Shown here one piece after another: positions 18,030-26,480 of a stretch of DNA of 64,000 bases. Made by a program: the position numbers and the translations under genes. This stretch comes from a bacterium. GTDB lineage: Bacteria > UBP6 > UBA1177. Below the pieces are notes generated by a model. It was given only the letters and a program-made list of their open reading frames with translations. It ran no database searches and was not told the origin of the DNA. The stretch is from positions 1 to 64,000 of the forward strand of contig JAFQZM010000005.1 in assembly GCA_017405875.1 (NCBI GenBank), read 5' to 3'. Positions within the stretch are counted from its first letter, which is position 1, and every line of letters begins with the position of its first letter.

Positions 18030-18278
18030 AGTCCGCGATAAAAACAGAATCAAATCATTATTGTTGATACGGTAAATCAGCAGCCAGTCAGGTTGAATGT
18101 GACATTCTCTGAAACCTTTGTAAATTCCAGAAAGTTCGTGATCGCGGTTTTTGGGCGGAAGTGTTTCTCCTGCGGCAAGTTTTTTGATGACATCGGTGAT
18201 TGCCTGCATATTGTAGCCGCGTTTCTGACAGAGTTTCAAATCCTGACGGAATTTATTGGTCGGTCTTATTGCATACAT
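18000..18278 (-). CDS. YafQ-like RelE-superfamily toxin
   Basis: The 92-residue mRNA-interferase-type toxin is of the YafQ/RelE superfamily, which cleaves mRNA on the ribosome. The C-terminal half carries the family core: NRDHELSG, then FRECHIQPDWLLIYR and a terminal GTHSDLF with conserved His and Phe. It starts at 18278, overlapping the antitoxin stop by one base (TAATG). A near-copy of the same toxin type lies at 18742-19023. Confidence 0.85.
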   Translation of the reverse strand: MYAIRPTNKFRQDLKLCQKRGYNMQAITDVIKKLAAGETLPPKNRDHELSGIYKGFRECHIQPDWLLIYRINNNDLILFLSRTGTHSDLFRK

Positions 18279-18529
18279 TAGGCCAGAAGCTCCTTCATCA
18301 TCTGGTCAACATCGGTATAGGTTTTTCCGAGAGAAGGATTCTTTTCCATTTCCTCTACTTCGCGGATCGCCTCTTTTGTTTCCTCGTTAAATTCTTCATT
18401 CTGATGTTCATAGCGGTAAACAACATAGCTTATTATATGCGAAATTTCATCCAAACAAGCCTCAGGAGCGGCTTTTATCTGCGCCGAAACAGCCTCGTAA
18501 GTTGTTTTTTGTTTCCCGTTAAGATCCAT
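18278..18529 (-). CDS. Putative antitoxin of YafQ-like toxin 1
   Basis: This 83-residue protein starts at the ATG at 18529 with a GGAGG site. Residues after the start (YEAVSAQIKAAPEACLDEIS) are homologous to the N-termini of the other two putative antitoxins in the array. The acidic C-terminal half (GKTYTDVDQMMKELLA) is distinct and resembles the toxin-binding tail of RelB/DinJ-type partners. It is translationally coupled to the toxin downstream. Confidence 0.65.
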   Translation of the reverse strand: MDLNGKQKTTYEAVSAQIKAAPEACLDEISHIISYVVYRYEHQNEEFNEETKEAIREVEEMEKNPSLGKTYTDVDQMMKELLA

Positions 18530-18558
18530 TTTATATCCTCCAATCAAAAAACCCGAGA

Positions 18559-18586
18559 ATTATAGCAGAAAAACACTTAAAAACAA
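18559..18586 (-). promoter_or_regulatory. Promoter of YafQ-like pair 1
   Basis: Minus strand: TTGTTT (18581-18586), a 16-base spacer and TATAAT (18559-18564). It is identical in form to the promoters of the other two pairs. Confidence 0.6.
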
Positions 18587-18616
18587 GTGGTTGTGAATTT
18601 AGAAATTTATGGATTC

Positions 18617-18771
18617 AGACAAACAGCATTGAACAGCCGTCGGATCTGTTGCAAATTTTCTACGGCCATTCGATATTTTTGTGTATATACACACTTTTGT
18701 CGACTGGAAAACCGACATTTTTATGATTTTTTATCAAGAACCTATTTTCTGAACAAGTCGGAATGAGTTCC
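18617..18771. repeat. Repeat B copy 2
   Basis: Second copy of the 155-base block at 17875-18029. The stem here is GCCGTCG/CTACGGC (18636-18642 with 18660-18666). Compared with copy 1, the outer pair changes from A-T to G-C on both sides, which is a compensatory change. It runs into the 3' end of the second YafQ-like gene. Confidence 0.9.
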
Positions 18772-19023
18772 CGTATCAACAAGCGTAAGAGTCAAAATTG
18801 ATTCCTGCTTCAAATAGATCAGCAACCAATCCGGCTGAATATGACATTCTCTGAACAACTTCATATTCCCGGTAAGCTGATGGTCACGGAAACGCTCTTC
18901 AAGCGGAATATCCTCTTTCAATTTATTGACTACATCTTCCAAAAGAGTGACATCAAGCCCTCTTTTGACTGCAAGTTTATAGCTTTTTTTGAACTGAGAA
19001 GTGACTTTTACCGTATAACTCAT
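18742..19023 (-). CDS. YafQ-like RelE-superfamily toxin
   Basis: The 93-residue toxin is of the same family as 18000-18278, with RDHQLTG, FRECHIQPDWLLIY and the terminal GTHSDLFRK. The two toxins differ in the N-terminal half but share the catalytic C-terminus, and the last codons lie in repeat B. The start at 19023 overlaps the antitoxin stop by four bases (ATGA). Confidence 0.85.
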   Translation of the reverse strand: MSYTVKVTSQFKKSYKLAVKRGLDVTLLEDVVNKLKEDIPLEERFRDHQLTGNMKLFRECHIQPDWLLIYLKQESILTLTLVDTGTHSDLFRK

Positions 19024-19256
19024 GCGTTCAAATCCTCAAAAAGCTCTTTTGTGGATTTAAAACCTTTTACCGATGAATCGCCGCTTATCTGCAGGGCTTC
19101 GAGCATTGCGGATGCAAGCTGCCTAGTCGGTTTTTCTTCACTTTTCTCATTTTGTTTTTCATGTCTGTAAACAACGAAATCTATAAAATCAGAAATCTCG
19201 TCAAGACACTCTTCCGGAGCAGCTTTTATCTGTTCCAACAACGCTTCGTAACTCAT
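19020..19256 (-). CDS. Putative antitoxin of YafQ-like toxin 2
   Basis: The 78-residue protein has the same first 20 residues as the PIN-associated antitoxin, apart from one residue (MSYEALLEQIKAAPEECLDE). The ATG at 19256 follows a GGAGG site. The C-terminal half (VKGFKSTKELFEDLNA) is of the type that binds RelE-family toxins. The N-terminal coding part belongs to repeat A, while the C-terminal part is private to this pair. Confidence 0.65.
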   Translation of the reverse strand: MSYEALLEQIKAAPEECLDEISDFIDFVVYRHEKQNEKSEEKPTRQLASAMLEALQISGDSSVKGFKSTKELFEDLNA

Positions 19257-19359
19257 AATTTGCCTCCTCCTCAAATCAAAATCACAAAATTATAGTGAAA
19301 AACAGACTAAAAACAAGTGGTTATATCGATTGAAATTTGAGAAAGATTCGATTTTAGAT
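19192..19359. repeat. Repeat A copy 2
   Basis: Near-identical to 15253-15419. It includes the antitoxin head, ribosome site and promoter. The 120 bases beyond it (to 19482) contain only a decayed form of the spacer element and no gene. Confidence 0.9.
19289..19316 (-). promoter_or_regulatory. Promoter of YafQ-like pair 2
   Basis: Minus strand: TTGTTT (19311-19316), a 16-base spacer and TATAAT (19289-19294), inside repeat A. Confidence 0.6.
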
Positions 19360-19482
19360 GAAAAGCATCTGACGCCGTCGTATCTGTTTTCTTCTTTATG
19401 TGGTTTCTGCGTTGCAAGTTTCTATTCGAAATTTTGGCGACTTTACGCGAAAAAATCAGTTGTTTTTAAGAAAAGACAAACG

Positions 19483-20011
19483 TTATTTCCTGACTGTGTC
19501 AATATACTGTATTCCGGCTGAATTCAGCATTTTGCAGATCGCATTGACTTTATTTTCATGGAATCTCGTTACAGTTCCTTCCCGAAGGATTGCGGCATTC
19601 AGCCCTCTTTTGACCGCACCGAGAGCCGTGGCAGCGACACATCCGCATTCGTCAAGGCCGCAGAGATGAAGCGTCTCATAGCCTCCCGCACACACAAATT
19701 CTTTAAATTTCCTGCTGCTGAAGGCATCACTAAAGTACTTGTCAAAGCAGTGATCCGACACAATATTCAGACCGTTGTAAAGCTCCGCGCCATCACTTCC
19801 TGCAATCGAATAGCCGAACAAAAGACGGTTTGTGAAAAAAATTCTGTATGGTGTGGCGTATATAAATCACATCACGGTTTTCATTATGATATTGACGGAT
19901 CAATTCGTTCACTGAAGCGACCACTTTTTCGGTATTGTAGGAAAACCGTTTTTTCCTTTTTTCCCAAAGATAATCGTTCTGCATGTCGATTACGAGCAGA
20001 GCCGTTTTCAT
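19483..20011 (-). pseudogene. Frameshifted isochorismatase-family hydrolase
   Basis: Two frames together make one cysteine hydrolase of the isochorismatase/nicotinamidase fold. The first (20011 to about 19840) begins ALLVIDMQNDYL with the catalytic Asp, from an ATG after GGAGG. The second continues as TNRLLFGYSIAGSDG and ends with the Cys-bearing GLDECGCVAATA. The frame changes in a run of seven T (A7 at about 19836-19842 on the plus strand). Six T would restore a single reading frame of about 175 residues. It may be a pseudogene, a phase-variable gene or a sequencing error. It lies 60 bases downstream of the malEF fusion. Confidence 0.75.
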
Positions 20012-20074
20012 ATCTTCGCCTCCGGATTCAGATTTTCAATTTCCCTCGCCACATTGGAGAGGGCAAGAGTAAGG

Positions 20075-22267
20075 TCACTCCTTCCCTATCTTCTCAGTCG
20101 CTTTGGAGTAAAGAAGAAGGACTATGAAAATCAAGGTCGAATATGCAGCCGCGTAGCCGTAGCGTTCCTGACGCTGGAAAGCCCACTTGTAGGCTTCGCT
20201 TATGAGAATTTCGGTCGCGCCGTCAGGTTCGCCGCCAGAAACCAAGTAGATGATGTTGAACATGTTGAATGTCCAGACGCTGCCCAAGATTACCGCCGGA
20301 AGAAGCGCCGGTTTCAAAAGCGGCAAAATGACGTGTCTGAAGCGCTGAAATCCGTTGGCTCCGTCAACGCTTGCCGCATCTTCAAGTTCACGCGGGATCG
20401 CCTGAAGAGCTCCTAAAGCGGTGACCATCATGAACGGAAATCCGAGCCATGTGTTTGTCGTGACATTTGCCGCGAACGAAGTCCAGAAGCCGCTGAACCA
20501 GCTTACCGGTTCAAGCCCGACAGCCTGCAGAATGCCGTTTATCGCGCCGAACTGTCTGTTGAACATTCCCTTCCAGATGAGTGCCGTGATGTAGTTGGGA
20601 ACTGCCCACGGGATTATGAGAAGCATTCTGTAGACACCTTTGAGTTTGAGCCACGGCTCTCTCAGCATTAAAGCGAGTGCAAGACCGATCGAAACGTGCA
20701 GGAAAACGTTCACAGCCGTCCACAAAATCGTGACTGCGAGGGTGAAATAGAAGGAAAGCGGATCGGTTATCGGGAAATCCTGCGAAAGAAGGATCGATAT
20801 GAAGTTGGTGAAGCCGACAAATTCGTATTCACCGCTTTTGTGTGCGAAAAATGCGACTGCAGTTCCGACAGCAAACGGCACGAAAACAAGAACGAGCATA
20901 GAAAACATCGCCGGGAAAAGATAGATGTAAGGTGTCGGCGACGAAACTAACTTCTCGAAAAATTTATATTTTTTTATCTGCATGACTGTGAAAACAAGCC
21001 CTGCAAGAGCCGCAACAATGAGGATTATAACGAAAAATACAGGACTCTGCGCCGCCGGACGCGGTTTTGCAAAGATCCGGAACTGCTGCTGCGCCCCTTC
21101 GAGAGCGTTTTCGGGTGTGTCGGCACCTCTTAAAACCTTGCGAAGTGCGCCTGCAAGAGGTTCCCAGACCATTCTCATTCCGGGATTGTTGCTCATGGGA
21201 ACCGCGACTTCAGCCTGCTTTTTGAAAACATTGAGAAGCGGATCGTTCGCAACTTCTTCATCTTCATAGACTGAAACCGTTGCGACCGACTGTCTGCCGG
21301 TTACGGCTCTGACTTTTGCAGCATCGCGCGAAACGAGAAATCTTCCGAATGCAGCCGCACCCTCTTTATCGGTCGTTTCGTGGTTTGAAATGAGGTATGC
21401 CTCGACTGTAAGGAAAGGCTTCATAACCTCTCCGGTGGAGGTTACTTTCGGAAGAACCGCCGCCGAAAAAGGAACGTTTTTGTCGATTTCTCCCAGGAAC
21501 CATGGGCCGTTGATTACGAAAGCGGAATTTCCTTCGTTGAACATCTGAGTGACAAGCGCGGCAGTAGCTTCCTGCGGAGTGACTTTTGAGCCGTTGACTA
21601 AATCATCAATAAATTCAAGCGCTTTAACGTTTCCTTTATCGTCAAGGCATGCAAGTCCGTCTTCTCTTTCCGAGCCGTTTTCAAAGCAGAATTTGCCGCC
21701 GAAACCGTAGATAAAACCTGCCGCGAAATATGCCGAAGTCGCCTCAAATGCAAGTCCGTATTTTCCGTTTTTCGCATCGGTGAGCTTTTTCGCCATATCC
21801 AAAAGTTCGTCAGTCGTTTCAGGCACTTTTTCAACCATATCGGTCCGGTAGAAAAGAACTGCGCTTTTGAAGGAAAGCGGAAATCCCCAGTATTTTCCGT
21901 TGTATTTTAAAGCATCGACCGTTGAGGGAATTATGTCGTTTTTTACTTCATCGCTTAAGAATCCGGAAACATCCGAAATTATTCCGCTTTCAGCCCAGTC
22001 ACCTACTCTTTCGTGAGCAAAGATGAAAGCGTCAGGGCCGTTTCCGCGGGGAATAGCGCTCGTCAGCTTGTTGGCAAAGGCATCATACGGAACATTAAGC
22101 AGGTCCACTTTGTATTCAGACTGCAGCTCGTTGAATTCGCTGCGCAGTTTTTCAAGAGCCGTCTGCTCGTCGCCGCGGTATGAATGCCAGATGGTTACAG
22201 TTTTTCTCTCGGCAAAAAGAGAAAAAACAAGAAGTAAAACCGATAAAAAGAGAGTTAGTTTTTTCAT
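20075..22267 (-). CDS. Fused MalE-MalF type sugar ABC transporter protein
   Basis: This 730-residue protein joins a periplasmic sugar-binding protein to its permease. Residues 1-18 form a signal peptide. About 20-400 are a MalE/family 1 solute-binding domain (TIWHSYRG, GPDAFIFAHE, FLTVEAYLIS). After a first membrane segment (about 412-432) comes a MalF-like permease with several helices. It carries the EAA loop that docks the ATPase (EDAASVDGANGFQRFRHVILP). The start overlaps the end of the DUF6141 gene (ATGA). No malG or malK gene follows in the window, although such fusions normally need them. The substrate is probably a maltodextrin-like sugar, by family only. Confidence 0.88.
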   Translation of the reverse strand: MKKLTLFLSVLLLVFSLFAERKTVTIWHSYRGDEQTALEKLRSEFNELQSEYKVDLLNVPYDAFANKLTSAIPRGNGPDAFIFAHERVGDWAESGIISDVSGFLSDEVKNDIIPSTVDALKYNGKYWGFPLSFKSAVLFYRTDMVEKVPETTDELLDMAKKLTDAKNGKYGLAFEATSAYFAAGFIYGFGGKFCFENGSEREDGLACLDDKGNVKALEFIDDLVNGSKVTPQEATAALVTQMFNEGNSAFVINGPWFLGEIDKNVPFSAAVLPKVTSTGEVMKPFLTVEAYLISNHETTDKEGAAAFGRFLVSRDAAKVRAVTGRQSVATVSVYEDEEVANDPLLNVFKKQAEVAVPMSNNPGMRMVWEPLAGALRKVLRGADTPENALEGAQQQFRIFAKPRPAAQSPVFFVIILIVAALAGLVFTVMQIKKYKFFEKLVSSPTPYIYLFPAMFSMLVLVFVPFAVGTAVAFFAHKSGEYEFVGFTNFISILLSQDFPITDPLSFYFTLAVTILWTAVNVFLHVSIGLALALMLREPWLKLKGVYRMLLIIPWAVPNYITALIWKGMFNRQFGAINGILQAVGLEPVSWFSGFWTSFAANVTTNTWLGFPFMMVTALGALQAIPRELEDAASVDGANGFQRFRHVILPLLKPALLPAVILGSVWTFNMFNIIYLVSGGEPDGATEILISEAYKWAFQRQERYGYAAAYSTLIFIVLLLYSKATEKIGKE

Positions 22268-22767
22268 TTTTTATTACTTTGAAGTGATTTTAAAATTTCC
22301 ATTATTTCCTGAGGCTTACGCGTTCCGATAAGAAGTTTTTTACCGTTTTTGAACACTATCTGAAGCCCCTGATTCCCGGAAATATTCAAAGCTCTGTTAT
22401 TGAATGTTCCTTTCAAGCCCCAGCCGCCGTATTCGCGCACAGGACGGTATTTTCTGACATAGTAAGCCTCCATTTCGCTGAAAGCATACGATCTGAAAGA
22501 GATGTGCAGCGGAAACATGCGGACATAGATGCATTTTTCAGTTATTTCGGTTTCAAGTTTTATGATGCAGAGAAGAATGATAACCGGAATTATGCAGGCG
22601 ACATAGCTGAGAATCGAATAGAGCATAAGCTGCTGAGGAATCCCGTTCCTCAGCATTTTTACGACATCGATAACAAGCGGAACCGACACGGCTAAAATGA
22701 CGATCAGCCACAGCCACCACTGGGTAAGCCGCTGTTTTTCGTAAAAAAGGATCTTTTCTTCTTCCAT
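22264..22767 (-). CDS. DUF6141-like membrane protein
   Basis: The 167-residue protein starts at the ATG at 22767, six bases after GGAGG. It has an N-terminal YEKQRLTQWWLWL segment leading into a transmembrane helix, a second helix (about 50-72), and a C-terminal soluble part rich in beta strands. That part contains GGWGLKGTFNNRALNISGNQ and IVFKNGKKLLIGTRKP and resembles a PH-like domain of the DUF6141 kind. The function is unknown. It lies between queH and malEF in a tight operon. Confidence 0.65.
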   Translation of the reverse strand: MEEEKILFYEKQRLTQWWLWLIVILAVSVPLVIDVVKMLRNGIPQQLMLYSILSYVACIIPVIILLCIIKLETEITEKCIYVRMFPLHISFRSYAFSEMEAYYVRKYRPVREYGGWGLKGTFNNRALNISGNQGLQIVFKNGKKLLIGTRKPQEIMEILKSLQSNKK

Positions 22768-22777
22768 TGTTTCCTCC

Positions 22778-23320
22778 TCAACGTTTCTTGCTGTAATCGC
22801 ATCCGCAGTATTTCTGCCGGTATAAGCCGTACTCTTTCGAAAGTTCGATCGAACGTTTGTAATCCCATCTTTCCAAAAACCACCTGATACCGAATTTGGC
22901 GGAAAGCAGTTTTCCGATTTCGTCAAGCCACTCGAAATTTTTGTAAGGACTTATCGCTAAAGTCGTGCTCACCGCATCGCAGCTGAGTTCAGCCGCCTTT
23001 TTGAAACTTTCGAGAAGGCGCAGATAGTAGCAGATACGGCATCTGAAGCCGCCTTCTCCGCTTAAGGAAACCGGTTCGATGAGCGAATTCCACGAATCGT
23101 AATCGTATTTTCCGCGCAGGACTTTGACCGCGTTTCCGTAGCGCGTATCGATATAACGAACCAGCTCCGACCAGCGCTTTTCCTCTTCTTCCGCAGGAGA
23201 AATGTTGGGATTGTAGTAAAAAACGGAAATTTCAGAATCGGGATTGTCGTTTAATATTTTTTCAAGAGTCGCGCTCGTGCATGGCGCACAGCAGGCATGA
23301 AGAAGGATTTTCTCGCTCAT
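22778..23320 (-). CDS. queH: Epoxyqueuosine reductase QueH
   Basis: QueH carries out the last step of queuosine synthesis, reducing epoxyqueuosine in tRNA with an iron-sulfur cluster. It is the non-homologous alternative to QueG. The 180-residue product shows the family Cys set: CCAPC near the N-terminus, CRICYYLRL in the middle and YCGCDYSKKR at the C-terminus. The length fits the family (formerly DUF208). It starts five bases after the mlaC stop. Confidence 0.9.
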   Translation of the reverse strand: MSEKILLHACCAPCTSATLEKILNDNPDSEISVFYYNPNISPAEEEEKRWSELVRYIDTRYGNAVKVLRGKYDYDSWNSLIEPVSLSGEGGFRCRICYYLRLLESFKKAAELSCDAVSTTLAISPYKNFEWLDEIGKLLSAKFGIRWFLERWDYKRSIELSKEYGLYRQKYCGCDYSKKR

Positions 23321-23325
23321 TCCGG

Positions 23326-24036
23326 TTACTTGGCAGCAGGTTTAGTCTCTTTCTTTTCCTGTTTTTCCGATTTTGAAGACTTTATTTTTTTGTCGATATT
23401 GGCGATAAGTTCGTCAACACTTTTTTCTTTAAGATTTTTTTCAAACTGCTCTCTATAGTTTCTCGCAAGGCTTACCGTATCAAGTTCGACATCAAAAACC
23501 TTATATTTTCCGTCAATTTTCCTGATGTGGTAGACAAGTTCGTAACCGACTGTTTTTCCTTTAAAAATTCCCTGGACTTCAGAAGTTATGTAAATACTTT
23601 CGGGAACCCCTTTGAGATATTTTTTCTCGGTTCCCTTTTCCAGATATTTTTTTTCGTAACTTTTGTTGTAGAAGAGTTTATCCAAATAAACGTCGGTGAA
23701 CAACTCTTTGATTTTGTTGAACAATTCTTCTTTTTTACTGTCAGGAGTCTCAAGCCATTTTTTGCCGATTATATATTCCGAAATGAAGCGGTAGTCGATG
23801 ATTTCTTCAACGATTTCTTTTATTTCCTTATCTTTTGCGGCGTATTTCGGAGTTCCTTTCTTCGGGTTTGTATTCGCCAGTTTTTCAAAAGCCTGCTCTT
23901 TGGTTTCAAGCAGTTTCATTGCAACTGCAACATCAAGCCCGGAACTATCCGCCGCGGGTTTCTCAGCCGCCGGAGCCGTCTGCGCGAAAACGCCGAAACA
24001 CCATAAAACAGCGATTATCATTAAACTTTTCTTCAT
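23326..24036 (-). CDS. mlaC: MlaC-like phospholipid-binding protein
   Basis: MlaC shuttles phospholipids across the periplasm between the outer membrane and the MlaFEDB complex. The 236-residue product has a signal peptide (about 1-19) and the Tol_Tol_Ttg2 fold: an N-terminal helical part, IIDYRFISEYIIGKKW, ELFTDVYLDKLF, and a strand-rich YELVYHIRKIDGKYKVFDVE core. The C-terminal tail is Lys/Glu-rich. The gene abuts tolC and precedes queH. The permease mlaE is encoded elsewhere (32755-33801), so the system is split. Confidence 0.85.
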   Translation of the reverse strand: MKKSLMIIAVLWCFGVFAQTAPAAEKPAADSSGLDVAVAMKLLETKEQAFEKLANTNPKKGTPKYAAKDKEIKEIVEEIIDYRFISEYIIGKKWLETPDSKKEELFNKIKELFTDVYLDKLFYNKSYEKKYLEKGTEKKYLKGVPESIYITSEVQGIFKGKTVGYELVYHIRKIDGKYKVFDVELDTVSLARNYREQFEKNLKEKSVDELIANIDKKIKSSKSEKQEKKETKPAAK

Positions 24037-25542
24037 TTAATTTGCTCCTGTAAATTCATTTATATCTTCAATTTTCATATTGTAATCGTAAATCGCCTTG
24101 ATGTATTCCTGCTCGTTTTCAAAAAACGCTTTTACTGCGTCGATCAGGTCTTTCGTATTAGTCGTCATACCGGATTCATAGTTGGCATATTCAGTCGTCA
24201 GCATTCCCTTCGAAGTTTTGCGTATCGCTTTGAGGTGAGAAATGTGCGAATCGAGAGCCTTTAAATCATTATATTTTTTCTGTATCTGCAAAGAAACGTT
24301 CTGCTCTGCAAAAAACGCCTTCGCCTTCATGTAATTCCATTCGGCTTTGGCTTTCTGGATCTTTCTCACCTGCTCCATTATGTTCAGGTTGAAACTGAGT
24401 CCTATCCCGATTTCACCGTCGTAGCCGTTGTAAGGGCTGTTTGCCTCGGGGTAATATTTTTCATCGACAGAACTAGTGTATCTGAACGAATAGGAACCGA
24501 TCATTCCGAAATTCGGCAGAGTGCGTCTTATCTCAAGTTTGTAGAGATTTTCGTAAATGGTAAGCCCTTTCTGCATATATGCTGAATAAGGGCTGTTCTG
24601 CTTCATGAAATCGACAAGTTCAGGCATTTCTTTGGAATAATCCTGCTTTGTCATCTCCTTGTCGGCAAAAGCCCAGTTTTCGCCGAGAACTTCGGTAATA
24701 AGAGATTTCAAAGTGTCGATCTGAAAAATCAGTCTGTCGTAGAGATACTGGATTTTCTCTTTTTCTATGAGCAGCTTGTTGAGATCTTTCTGCGTAACGC
24801 CCTCTTTTTCTTCGTAAAGCATGTCTCTGAGCTTCTCTTCGACCTTGTCGATCTCCTTCATCGCCGGTTCCATGATATCGAGGTAGCTTTGCGCCATCAC
24901 CCATGACCAGTAGATCGTCGCAGCCTCTTTTTTCAACTTGAGGTCTCCGATTTTCGATTCCGCTTTTCTGAGTTCGATCTGCGCCCATGCCGCATGCTTT
25001 GCCGCAGTGACTTTTCCGAAAGTGTAGATAGGAAGGACGAATTCGATCTTCGCTCTCACTGCGATACCCCATTCCGTAATATCGTTGTAGTATTTGTGCC
25101 AGGTTCTCTCTTTAAATTCGGGAATACCGTCACCGTCGGCATCGGGAAGTATCTCTGACTGTTCGTAAACATACTTCGGGTGAGGACCGATTCCTGTTTC
25201 GAGTTTCAGTCGCGGAAACATCTGCGCGATTACATAATCGTAATCGGCATCCGCCATTTGCAATCTATATTTTGAAGCGTCTCCTAGACCGGTTTTCGCT
25301 ATGAATTTCTCGATAAATTCATCTTTCGTATAAACGGCAGGATTTGCATTGTTTACAATTTTATCAGTATTTTCAAGCTGTTTTTCTTTAATTTCAACCG
25401 GTTTTTCCGGTTCTGCGCCGGAAACACTTTCCTCTTCAGCCGCCTCTGCCGAAAGGAAAAAGAATGAGATAATTATAAAAAAAGAAAGGAGCGCCCTTTT
25501 GAAAGACGCTCCCGAAAATGTAGAATCACAAAAATCGCTCAT
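24037..25542 (-). CDS. TolC-family outer-membrane channel
   Basis: The 501-residue protein is of the outer-membrane efflux/TolC family, which forms a trimeric channel with a periplasmic helical barrel. It has an N-terminal signal segment (about 14-34) and two copies of long amphipathic coiled-coil helices. Strand-forming regions such as GMIGSYSFRYTSS and IGIGLSFNLN are also visible. It starts at 25542, eight bases downstream of tsf, with no strong ribosome site of its own. Being directly upstream of mlaC hints at an envelope-lipid role rather than drug efflux, but this is an inference. Confidence 0.87.
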   Translation of the reverse strand: MSDFCDSTFSGASFKRALLSFFIIISFFFLSAEAAEEESVSGAEPEKPVEIKEKQLENTDKIVNNANPAVYTKDEFIEKFIAKTGLGDASKYRLQMADADYDYVIAQMFPRLKLETGIGPHPKYVYEQSEILPDADGDGIPEFKERTWHKYYNDITEWGIAVRAKIEFVLPIYTFGKVTAAKHAAWAQIELRKAESKIGDLKLKKEAATIYWSWVMAQSYLDIMEPAMKEIDKVEEKLRDMLYEEKEGVTQKDLNKLLIEKEKIQYLYDRLIFQIDTLKSLITEVLGENWAFADKEMTKQDYSKEMPELVDFMKQNSPYSAYMQKGLTIYENLYKLEIRRTLPNFGMIGSYSFRYTSSVDEKYYPEANSPYNGYDGEIGIGLSFNLNIMEQVRKIQKAKAEWNYMKAKAFFAEQNVSLQIQKKYNDLKALDSHISHLKAIRKTSKGMLTTEYANYESGMTTNTKDLIDAVKAFFENEQEYIKAIYDYNMKIEDINEFTGAN

Positions 25543-25550
25543 GAAAAAAA

Positions 25551-26471
25551 TTATTTCATCTGAGCTGCAACTTCTTCCGCGAAATTTTCTACTTTCTTTT
25601 CAATGCCTTCGCCGAGTTCAAAACGGTTGAAGCGGACAACTTTAAGTTCGCAGCCGACTTTCTTGCCTGTTTCTTTGACGTAATCTTTAATTTTAAGGTC
25701 GTTGTTCATAACGAAAACCTGCTCGAGAAGAGTATTTTCCGATATGAATTTCTGGATTTTTCCTTCAACAATCTTTTCTGCAACTGCCTGCGGTTTTCCC
25801 ATTTCGAGAACCTGTGCAAGGAAAGCGTGCTTTTCGGAAGCAAGTTTATCCTGCGGGAAAGAATCAACGTCAACGCAGTCAGGACGCATTGAAGCGATCT
25901 GCATAGCGATTCCGTCAGCCATTTCAACAACTTCCGGTTTCTTTGCACATTCAGCGCAGCATGCTTCGATTTCAAGCATAACGCCGATTTTTCCGCCCAT
26001 GTGAACATAGGAGTGGATAAGCGATTTTTCGCCTGCTTCGTATTTGACGAATCTTCTCGGTTTGATGTTCTCGCCGATAACTGCAACAGCTTCTTTCGTC
26101 ATGGTCTCAACTTCTGCATTATAGAAGTTTTCTTCCATCGAAACGACCTGATTTTCTTCTTTTGCATTCTTTACGAAGTAGTCAAGCATTCTCTGTGAAA
26201 GTTCTTTGAAACCGTCGCTTTTTGCAGCGAAGTCTGTTTCGCAGTTGAGTTCGAGCATAAGACCCTTGTTTCCTTCGATAGAAACGAGAACAGCGCCTTC
26301 TGCTGCTACTCTGCCCGCCTTTTTAGCTGCTTTCGCGATACCTTTATCCTTAAGAATCTGCATAGCCGCATCGAGGTCGCCGTTAGCTTCCATGAGGGCT
26401 TTTTTGCAGTCCATCATTCCTACGCCGCTTTTTTCTCTGAGTTCTTTAACCAATCCTGCAGTAATTTCCAT
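25551..26471 (-). CDS. tsf: Elongation factor Ts
   Basis: EF-Ts is the nucleotide-exchange factor that recycles EF-Tu. The 306-residue protein has the N-terminal UBA-like domain with LREKSGVGMMDCKKAL, the ELNCETDFAAKSDGF signature of the core, and a full-length dimerisation region. The ATG at 26471 follows GGAGG and lies nine bases after rpsB. Confidence 0.97.
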   Translation of the reverse strand: MEITAGLVKELREKSGVGMMDCKKALMEANGDLDAAMQILKDKGIAKAAKKAGRVAAEGAVLVSIEGNKGLMLELNCETDFAAKSDGFKELSQRMLDYFVKNAKEENQVVSMEENFYNAEVETMTKEAVAVIGENIKPRRFVKYEAGEKSLIHSYVHMGGKIGVMLEIEACCAECAKKPEVVEMADGIAMQIASMRPDCVDVDSFPQDKLASEKHAFLAQVLEMGKPQAVAEKIVEGKIQKFISENTLLEQVFVMNNDLKIKDYVKETGKKVGCELKVVRFNRFELGEGIEKKVENFAEEVAAQMK

Positions 26472-26480
26472 AGTTTCCTC

